Positions 1-3,762 of a stretch of 5,639 nt of DNA are shown here, piece by piece (position 1 is the stretch's first letter; the number at the start of each line of letters is the position of its first letter). The position numbers were made by a program, and so were the translations under genes. The notes beneath the pieces were generated by a model. The model had not been told where the DNA came from. It made no database searches and saw only the letters and a list, made by a program, of their open reading frames with translations. The stretch comes from Methanoregula sp. (lineage in GTDB: Archaea; Halobacteriota; Methanomicrobia; Methanomicrobiales; Methanospirillaceae): the NCBI GenBank assembly GCA_013331015.1, contig DUHF01000089.1:1-5639 (forward strand), written 5' to 3'.

Positions 1-19
1 TGATTGAGGAAATCTTGAG

Positions 20-25
20 AAAAAA
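20..25 (-). terminator. T6 terminator of tRNA-Leu
   Basis: A run of six A on the plus strand reads as T6 on the minus strand, about 32 nt beyond the 3' end of the tRNA-Leu gene. Archaeal RNA polymerase commonly terminates at T-runs without needing a hairpin, and none is obvious here. It is the first T-run after the tRNA in its direction of transcription. Function is inferred from position. Confidence 0.5.
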
Positions 26-56
26 GAACCAAAACGATTCGGGCTTCGCAATGATA

Positions 57-141
57 TGCGAGGGATGGGATTCGAACCCAAGAACTCCTACGAGACTAGG
101 CCCTCAACCTAGCGCCTTTGACCTGGCTTGGCTACCCTCGC
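57..141 (-). tRNA. tRNA-Leu, anticodon GAG
   Basis: Decodes CUC and CUU leucine codons. Read on the minus strand, the 7-bp acceptor stem GCGAGGG (141-135) pairs perfectly with CCCTCGC (64-58), followed by discriminator A at 57. The anticodon stem CTAGG/CCTAG encloses the loop TTGAGGG, giving GAG at 105-103. The variable arm is long (14 nt, 95-82, with a CTC/GAG stem), as expected for class II tRNAs such as Leu, and the T loop is the canonical TTCGAAT. No intron is present, and the 3' CCA is not encoded, so it must be added after transcription. One oddity is a U-U mismatch at the base of the T stem (positions 81 and 65), which leaves four standard pairs. The identity is secure from the anticodon, the long variable arm and the fold. 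Confidence 0.96.
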
Positions 142-170
142 CCTTGTGCCATAACAAAGAGGTTGTCTAT

Positions 171-182
171 CTAATAAAAACT
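171..182 (-). promoter_or_regulatory. TATA-like box for tRNA-Leu
   Basis: The minus strand reads AGTTTTTATTAG here, centred about 35 nt upstream of the mature tRNA 5' end. With the usual archaeal distance of about 26 nt from TATA centre to start, transcription would begin near 150, leaving a short 5' leader for RNase P. A second AT-rich block at 225-240 (two T6 runs on the plus strand) could be an alternative box, but it would give a leader of more than 60 nt. Confidence 0.45.
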
Positions 183-287
183 TGTGTAAAACTATTCCCT
201 GAACTCTCCAGTGCAACGGGGAAATTTTTTATTTTTTAATATCGCGCCAGATCTCCCTGCACGGCCGGATTACCGATCCTGCCCGTG

Positions 288-304
288 GCCGGTCAATGAC
301 CGGC
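288..304. promoter_or_regulatory. 17-nt perfect palindrome, candidate operator
   Basis: The sequence GCCGGTCAATGACCGGC is an 8-bp perfect inverted repeat around a single central A. It ends 27 nt before the TATA box of the downstream HTH-ACT gene, which is where an archaeal activator, or a repressor acting on promoter access, would bind. The encoded protein has a helix-turn-helix, so autoregulation is possible but not shown. The matching core GGCCGG also occurs at 263-268. Symmetry and position are seen directly; the binding role is inference. Confidence 0.45.
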
Positions 305-331
305 AAAGGTGATACCAAAACAGCATCGGTG

Positions 332-341
332 TATATTTATA
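332..341 (+). promoter_or_regulatory. TATA box of the HTH-ACT gene
   Basis: The sequence TATATTTATA is a strong archaeal TATA box standing in otherwise GC-rich DNA. The expected start of transcription, about 26 nt past its centre, falls at about 360-364. This coincides with the ATG at 364, so the message is probably leaderless. No Shine-Dalgarno site precedes any of the candidate starts, which agrees with this. Confidence 0.7.
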
Positions 342-363
342 TGCGCTATTCCCAGTGGTGTGT

Positions 364-864
364 ATGTGGTCTGACATCATCCACGAATTTGCCGACTCCC
401 CCTCCCAGAGTCGCGTGGTCCGGTTCCTGCTCGAGAACGGCTTCGGGGTGACTGAAGACGGGCGGATCAGCTGCAATGGTATCGAGGTGCCGGCAACGGC
501 CGTTGCAAAGGCGATCGGCTCCGACCGCCGGGTGGTGGATTCGACAGCACGGCGGATTCTTGAACGCCCGATGCTCCGCGAGATCTTCATCAACATGCGC
601 GCAACGCCGGATCTCTCAAAGGTTGCCGAAACGCTCGGTTTCACGGTGATAACCGTACTGCCCAAAAATGCAGCCGAACGCGGGATAGTCGGCGCTGCGG
701 TGAAGGTGCTCACAGAACATATGCTCTCCATCCGGCAGATCTTCGTCACCGATCCCGAATTCTCCGAAGAACCAAAACTGGTCATCATTGTCGAAGAGCC
801 CCTGCCCCACGGGGTCATCGAAGCGATCCGTGCCCTGCCCCAGGTCAGGCAGGTCATCATCTAA
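364..864 (+). CDS. HTH-ACT amino-acid metabolism regulator (COG2061-like)
   Basis: A 166-residue cytoplasmic protein that resembles the archaeal ACT-domain regulators of amino-acid metabolism. The N-terminal part (about 12-70) is helical. It contains a helix-turn-helix-like segment at about 41-66 (EVPATAVAKAIGSDRRVVDS and on), in which AVAKAIG and the Arg-rich helix RRVVDSTARRIL are recognisable. The C-terminal half (about 92-166) has the beta-alpha-beta-beta-alpha-beta pattern of an ACT domain, the small-ligand (usually amino-acid) binding fold. It includes FTVITVLP, a helix AAERGIVGAAVKVLTEH, and the strands IRQIFVTDP and KLVIIVEEPLP. It probably senses an amino acid and either binds DNA or modulates an enzyme such as homoserine dehydrogenase; the ligand cannot be told from the sequence. 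The reading frame is also open from GTG 355 and GTG 358, but ATG 364 is preferred because it sits at the predicted transcription start. The gene appears monocistronic. The family assignment is fairly sure, the function less so. Confidence 0.85.
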   Translation: MWSDIIHEFADSPSQSRVVRFLLENGFGVTEDGRISCNGIEVPATAVAKAIGSDRRVVDSTARRILERPMLREIFINMRATPDLSKVAETLGFTVITVLPKNAAERGIVGAAVKVLTEHMLSIRQIFVTDPEFSEEPKLVIIVEEPLPHGVIEAIRALPQVRQVII

Positions 865-888
865 TCCCTGATCACGTCCGGGGGATTA
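862..888 (+). repeat. Stem-loop spanning the HTH-ACT stop codon
   Basis: TAATCCC (862-868, containing the TAA stop) and GGGATTA (882-888) form a perfect 7-bp inverted repeat with a 13-nt loop. It could protect the 3' end or aid termination. The next T-run is only at 946-950 (T5), so it is not a classic intrinsic terminator. Confidence 0.4.
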
Positions 889-1012
889 CCACGCCATGGC
901 CTGACCCGGCAGAAGCGCAAATTCCCCTGCTTTGTGGACTGTACCTTTTTCAATACGTTACGTCTGGCAACCCTAGCACCCGATGCTGGTTAATCGGATC
1001 TATCATGATTAA

Positions 1013-1023
1013 TTATTTATAAT
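1013..1023 (+). promoter_or_regulatory. TATA box upstream of the micro-ORF and HEAT-repeat gene
   Basis: The sequence TTATTTATAAT stands in an AT-rich patch and has the form of an archaeal TATA box. The predicted transcription start is about 1043-1047. That is about 150 nt before the HEAT-repeat start codon but exactly at an ATG (1045) opening a 28-codon ORF. From the TTTAT core to the ATG is 29 nt, against 28 nt in the HTH-ACT promoter. Confidence 0.55.
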
Positions 1024-1044
1024 CCGGGGCATAACACTGAAACA

Positions 1045-1131
1045 ATGTACAACACCGTGAATCCGGAAATGGCATACCGGCCGGTAAACACCGCATTGGC
1101 TAAGCGGCTGCTCTTCTTTGCTCGTTCATAA
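1045..1131 (+). CDS. Possible leaderless 28-aa micro-ORF
   Basis: ATG at 1045 opens 28 codons ending in TAA (MYNTVNPEMAYR...FFARS). The predicted peptide is basic (one Lys, three Arg, one Glu) with a hydrophobic LLFF patch near the end, and matches no family I recognise. About 63% of third positions are G or C, similar to the genes around it. The main support is the TATA box placed so that transcription would begin at the ATG, as in the HTH-ACT gene. It ends 66 nt before the HEAT-repeat start and could be an upstream regulatory ORF in that gene's leader, a small protein, or chance. Short ORFs of this length are common by chance, so confidence is low. Confidence 0.25.
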   Translation: MYNTVNPEMAYRPVNTALAKRLLFFARS

Positions 1132-1184
1132 TTGAACTTTCCGTCGGCAAACGACAGGAACGGAACCGTGTTCTGACAACTATT

Positions 1185-1188
1185 GAGG
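1185..1188 (+). promoter_or_regulatory. Ribosome binding site deciding the HEAT-repeat start
   Basis: GAGG matches the archaeal anti-Shine-Dalgarno sequence and lies 9 nt before ATG 1198. This supports that start over the in-frame TTG at 1183. Confidence 0.7.
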
Positions 1189-1197
1189 AAAACTATC

Positions 1198-1644
1198 ATG
1201 GGAATGATCTCAGATAAAATGATCGATGAATGGGACAGCTCCCTGTCAAGAACGGATGGGATCTACCGGCTCATCGAAAAGACAATGAACAGCTCAAGTC
1301 CAAACGTGCGTATCTGGGCGATCGTTGCGCTTGGGAACAGCGGGGATCCCCGGGCAGTACGGTCGCTCATCACGTGCTGCGATGACAGGAACCCCGAAAT
1401 ACGACTTCACGCGATCGACAGCTTGCGTAACCTGCGGAGCGGACGTTCGGTCGAAGCACTCATCAACCGTCTCAGGGATAGAAACGAGCTGCCGGAAAAC
1501 CGTCAGCGTGCCGCCTCGGCGCTGGCCACCATCCGGAGTTTCAGTGCAATGCTGGAGCTGAAGAATTTGCACACGGATCCCGACGAGGATGAGTCCCTTC
1601 GGTCCTTCATTGGTGCGGAGCTCGAACGGGTGAAGCTGTGGTAG
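1198..1644 (+). CDS. Small HEAT-repeat protein
   Basis: A 148-residue soluble protein with no signal peptide or membrane segment, built from helical HEAT-like repeats of the PBS-lyase type. Repeat 1 (about 33-62) reads SPNVRIWAIVALGNSGDPRA and on. Repeat 2 (about 64-94) has NPEIRLHAIDSLRNL...SVEALINRL. A weaker repeat 3 (about 98-125) has NRQRAASALATI...AMLELKNL. The pattern of Val-Arg or Ile-Arg, then Ala-x-x-Ala-Leu, then Asp/Gly-Pro-x-Ala-Val/Leu is typical. Such proteins are scaffolds for protein-protein contact; in archaea and cyanobacteria relatives serve as chaperone-like or lyase accessory proteins, but the partner here is unknown. ATG 1198 is chosen because GAGG (1185-1188) lies 9 nt upstream. 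A TTG at 1183 is in frame but would place the ribosome site inside the gene. The acidic stretch DPDEDES (127-133) separates the repeats from the C-terminal helix. Confidence 0.85.
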   Translation: MGMISDKMIDEWDSSLSRTDGIYRLIEKTMNSSSPNVRIWAIVALGNSGDPRAVRSLITCCDDRNPEIRLHAIDSLRNLRSGRSVEALINRLRDRNELPENRQRAASALATIRSFSAMLELKNLHTDPDEDESLRSFIGAELERVKLW

Positions 1645-2030
1645 GGGGCGCTACCCCCCGGTTCAGGAAAGAACGATCGTACCAGGACCAGCGTATTCTG
1701 GGAGAGTTCTGCGGACCGTGGGGTATGACCTCCTCAAGGGAAAGGAAACCGGGGAAAGCCTGCATGAGCAGGGCCAGCCCGGATCCGGCGACCATCACTT
1801 AATGCGGCTTCGCAAAACCGGGAACTCCTGCAGACAAACGGGACCCGGATCAGGGCAGGGGGATCAACAATTGAGAGTGCCGGAGTGCAGGGATGGTTGC
1901 AGAACAAAACGGATACCCCTGCATCGTGCGCCCGGCGCGGGAGCTGCAGGACGGTTCATGCCCCCTTTATCAGCCGGGCCCTGCAGTCGCCGGTGGCAAA
2001 TCCAGTCCATAAGGGGGCAGGGAATTTCCC
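1645..2030. other. GC-rich gap without a supported gene
   Basis: The gap of 386 nt begins with a GGGGG/CCCCC inverted repeat (about 1645-1659) just past the HEAT-repeat stop, which may be a weak 3'-end hairpin but has no T-run after it. The rest is GC-rich, with several copies of CTGCA (1760, 1828, 1919, 1944, 1981) and a CCGGATCCGG palindrome (1779-1788). A plus-strand open frame crosses most of it from GTG 1718 but has unusual codon use and no family signature. A poor TATA-like TTTATCAG (1966-1973) is the only promoter candidate for the permease downstream. Confidence 0.5.
2020..2030 (+). promoter_or_regulatory. Palindrome abutting the permease start codon
   Basis: GGGAATTTCCC is a perfect 5-bp inverted repeat around a central T, ending one base before the GTG start. 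Its left arm extends the purine-rich ribosome-binding region (AAGGGGGCAGGG, 2011-2022). In RNA the CCC arm could pair with either GGG block and hide it. The role is inferred. Confidence 0.3.
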
Positions 2031-2843
2031 GTGATTGAATACGTATCAGCTCTCCTGATATCGTCCATAATCGGGATCATTGCCGCCATCATCGGGCTTG
2101 GCGGGGGATTTCTGTTTGTCCCTGCCCTGACCCTGGTATTCGGGCTCGATCCCCGGATGGCGATTGGCACAAGCCTCGCGACCATGGTCTTTACCGCGGT
2201 ATCGGCCTCGTTCTTCTACCGGAAACAGGGACTGATCCTCTACAAGGTGGCCGGGGTTCTCATGATACCTGCCATCCCTGCATCCATGGCCGGCTCCTAC
2301 ATCACCACGCTTATCGATGCCCGGATCATTGTCCTGATCTTCTGCCTCATGCTTATGCTCATCTCGCTCGAGATGCTGCTGCCCCGCTTCCGGTTCCTCA
2401 AGGATGTCCGCTTCGGGCCATCGTTTGTTCTTACCGCGTGTATCCCAAACCAGTGCTGCCAGCCAGTCAACCGTGTCTGGTATTCCCATCTCATCGTCTG
2501 GGGTGTAATGGGGGGCCTCCTCAGCGGGGTGACCGGGACGAGCGGCGGGGCAGTCTTTGTACCGGCCCTCTTAACGGCCGGCATCCCCCTGCATTATGCG
2601 GTTGCCACCTCCATGTTCGCCATCATTGTCGTTGCGATAACCGGAGCATCGGTGAGCATTGCGTACAACCAGATCGCGTGGCCGCTGGTTGCATTTTTCG
2701 GGGCCGGAGCTGCTGCCGGTGCGTATATCGGAACCCGGATCGCCCCCGCTATCACTGAGTCCCGGATCAGGATGATATTTGGCATCTTCCTGCTCTGCAT
2801 CGCAGCCATCATGTTTCAGCAGGAAGTCCTGGCCGGCTTCTAG
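2031..2843 (+). CDS. TauE/SafE (TSUP) family permease
   Basis: A 270-residue membrane protein of the sulfite exporter TauE/SafE family (PF01925, COG0730). About eight helices are visible, roughly at 4-35, 42-62, 72-92, 97-117, 154-184, 186-212, 215-238 and 246-264. The family's internal duplication is clear: GLGGGFLFVPAL (22-33) followed by AIGTSLATM is echoed by GVTGTSGGAVFVPALLTAGI (166-185) followed by AVATSM. Family members export or import sulfite, sulfoacetate, taurine-related sulfonates or other small organic anions; the substrate cannot be read from the sequence. The central loop (118-153) is longer than a simple linker and holds three cysteines (C137, C142, C143) plus His153. Start GTG 2031 is chosen because it follows a G-rich ribosome-binding stretch and gives a normal first helix. 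Flanking gaps of 386 and 919 nt suggest a single-gene unit. Confidence 0.9.
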   Translation: MIEYVSALLISSIIGIIAAIIGLGGGFLFVPALTLVFGLDPRMAIGTSLATMVFTAVSASFFYRKQGLILYKVAGVLMIPAIPASMAGSYITTLIDARIIVLIFCLMLMLISLEMLLPRFRFLKDVRFGPSFVLTACIPNQCCQPVNRVWYSHLIVWGVMGGLLSGVTGTSGGAVFVPALLTAGIPLHYAVATSMFAIIVVAITGASVSIAYNQIAWPLVAFFGAGAAAGAYIGTRIAPAITESRIRMIFGIFLLCIAAIMFQQEVLAGF

Positions 2844-3122
2844 GGCCGGGTGCCCATGCTCCGCAGGACCAACAACGCGATCCGGGCCCTGCCGCAGGCA
2901 CACCGCAGGGAAATTTTCCGGACATTTCCCGGTTAAATGCCAGAGACAGGTTCATTTTGTATGCTTGTGGCTCTTTGGCATCATGTCTGTTTTCATGACA
3001 AAAATTCCGGCCCGGTTCCGGTACAATTATTGCCACTACCCCAGGGAACGTTACGCGGGTGCGATGTCTTGCGCCCCAAACAAACGTCAGGAGTATTCTG
3101 ATCTTTTCTGGCTCCTCTCCCA

Positions 3123-3132
3123 TTTTTTTTTT
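3123..3132 (+). terminator. T10 run, probable terminator
   Basis: Ten consecutive T about 280 nt past the permease stop codon, with a second run of T8 at 3155-3162, is a strong candidate for archaeal factor-independent termination of the permease transcript. The adjoining TTTTTAAAAA could alternatively act as a TATA-like element. Confidence 0.45.
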
Positions 3133-3250
3133 AAAAATTCCATTATCCAGCGGGTTTTTTTTCCCTTGTCAAAGACAAAAGATTCTTTGTTGAAACAGGC
3201 GCGTACGATGAATACTTTTACCCGGTTCTTGGAAATCCCTGCAACTGCCT

Positions 3251-3270
3251 TGCCCGGGTGCGACCCGGCA
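3251..3270. repeat. GC-rich hairpin
   Basis: CCGGGT (3254-3259) and ACCCGG (3263-3268) form a perfect 6-bp stem with a 3-nt loop. If one C is bulged, the pairing can instead extend to TGCC/GGCA at the ends, covering the 20 nt. It is the most stable-looking hairpin in this gap. No T-run follows it on either strand, so a terminator role is unlikely. Confidence 0.45.
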
Positions 3271-3449
3271 CAGCGTCACACCGATCCCCATCAGGAATAA
3301 AAAAACCTCATCATGCAGGCATTTTTGTGGGCGGCAGCCCCCATGAGGCTGTTTACCAAGCTCATGGTTTACCCCCATACCTGATGACGACCCAAACACG
3401 TTTTATTCTTGAACCATTGTTCTTCAGTCCAAAAAACACGGTTATTTTT

Positions 3450-3463
3450 GATCCATTTGGATC
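3450..3463. repeat. 14-nt palindrome GATCCA-TT-TGGATC
   Basis: GATCCATTTGGATC is a perfect 6-bp inverted repeat with a 2-nt centre, flanked by T-rich DNA. As DNA it looks like a dimeric-protein binding site; as RNA it would need a wider loop. It is the first of three inverted repeats in about 90 nt. Confidence 0.4.
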
Positions 3464-3484
3464 TCATTGCACCTGAATTTTCTT

Positions 3485-3522
3485 GAAACGGAAATGTAAT
3501 CGTTTCTCCAAGTATTTTTTTT
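3485..3522 (+). terminator. Hairpin followed by T8
   Basis: GAAACG (3485-3490) pairs with CGTTTC (3501-3506) around a 10-nt loop, and eight T follow at 3515-3522. This is a terminator-like layout on the plus strand. The transcript it would end is unknown, since there is no plus-strand gene for more than 600 nt upstream. Confidence 0.45.
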
Positions 3523-3524
3523 AA

Positions 3525-3555
3525 CTCCCCCGGTTTGGGAGACGTGCCTTTTTTT
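3525..3555 (+). terminator. Second hairpin followed by T7
   Basis: CTCCC (3525-3529) pairs with GGGAG (3537-3541), and T7 follows at 3549-3555. It sits directly after the first hairpin-T8 module, so the two form a tandem terminator-like block upstream of the MFS gene. Confidence 0.45.
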
Positions 3556-3674
3556 ATTCCGGCTGGGCAGGAAATGCCATCCCCCCTCTCCCTTTTTCAT
3601 CGGTCTTCCGGGCGATGATTAATGGACCTATTCTATTCTTCCCTTCATCAATCTCTGTTTTTTTTGGACGTACA

Positions 3675-3684
3675 GATTATATTC
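3675..3684 (+). promoter_or_regulatory. TATA-like box of the MFS gene
   Basis: GATTATATTC lies 10 nt past the last T8 run and about 80 nt before the MFS start. It predicts a transcription start near 3705 and a leader of about 57 nt. A weaker alternative, AGATATTT (about 3717-3724 region of the leader), would give a shorter leader. The start codon has only a poor Shine-Dalgarno match (GGAT, 3754-3757). Confidence 0.4.
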
Positions 3685-3762
3685 TTCCAAACAGACACAA
3701 TTACCAGATATTTCCGGCCTCAATTGCGGCTCAACGGACGACCCTGACAGAACGGATACCTG

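Larger units (their letters stand above)
865..1197. other. Intergenic region with promoter and possible micro-ORF
   Basis: This 333-nt gap contains the stem-loop after the HTH-ACT stop, a T5 run (946-950) that may end that transcript, an AT-rich TATA box (1013-1023), a 28-codon ORF (1045-1131), the palindrome TACCGGCCGGTA (1075-1086) and the Shine-Dalgarno site of the HEAT-repeat gene. A weaker AT-rich motif, TTCATAATTG (about 1125-1134), could be a second promoter giving a leader of roughly 40 nt for the HEAT-repeat gene. No larger gene is supported on either strand. Confidence 0.6.
2844..3762. other. 919-nt intergenic region with T-runs and hairpins
   Basis: No protein gene is convincing here on either strand. 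The region is richer in A and T than its neighbours and has plus-strand T-runs at 3123-3132 (T10), 3155-3162 (T8), 3515-3522 (T8), 3549-3555 (T7) and 3658-3665 (T8), plus an A7 run at 3299-3305. Hairpin-forming repeats lie at 3166-3178, 3251-3270, 3450-3463, 3485-3506 and 3525-3541. The T-runs would stop plus-strand transcription, so the TauE permease transcript very likely ends here and the MFS gene uses its own promoter. One or more untranslated RNAs may be encoded, but no known RNA family was recognised. Confidence 0.55.

Noticed and set aside
15..239. Plus-strand 74-codon open frame across the tRNA
   Set aside because: It is the antisense of tRNA-Leu; the CEGWDSNPRTPTRLGPQPSA-type peptide is a familiar false gene call from tRNA complements.
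270..860. Minus-strand 196-codon open frame
   Set aside because: It lies almost wholly opposite the HTH-ACT gene, is rich in Ser, Thr and Arg, and shows no domain pattern; it is a shadow of that gene's codon bias.
1017..1199. Minus-strand 60-codon open frame between the HTH-ACT and HEAT-repeat genes
   Set aside because: No promoter or ribosome-binding site on that strand; its start overlaps the HEAT-repeat start and its body overlaps the plus-strand promoter region.
1641..1660. GGGGG/CCCCC hairpin after the HEAT-repeat stop as intrinsic terminator
   Set aside because: The stem is only 5 bp with several alternative pairings, and no T-run follows.
1718..2038. Plus-strand 106-codon open frame before the permease
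   Set aside because: Low-complexity Gly, Arg, Gln and Pro composition, AGA and AGG codons unlike its neighbours, no ribosome-binding site, and it overlaps the well-supported permease start.
2779..3300. Plus-strand 173-codon open frame running out of the permease 3' end
   Set aside because: It starts inside the permease in another frame, crosses T-run terminators and shows no protein-family pattern.
3308..3387. Possible C/D box guide RNA (ATGATGA at 3314-3308 on the minus strand; CTGATGA at 3381-3387 on the plus strand)
   Set aside because: Box C-like motifs are present, but no properly spaced D, D' and C' boxes follow, and one candidate guide would contain a T7 run.
2809..3399. Two minus-strand open frames (104 and 76 codons)
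   Set aside because: Composition is not protein-like, no promoter or ribosome-binding site is apparent, and the frames cross poly-T/poly-A runs.
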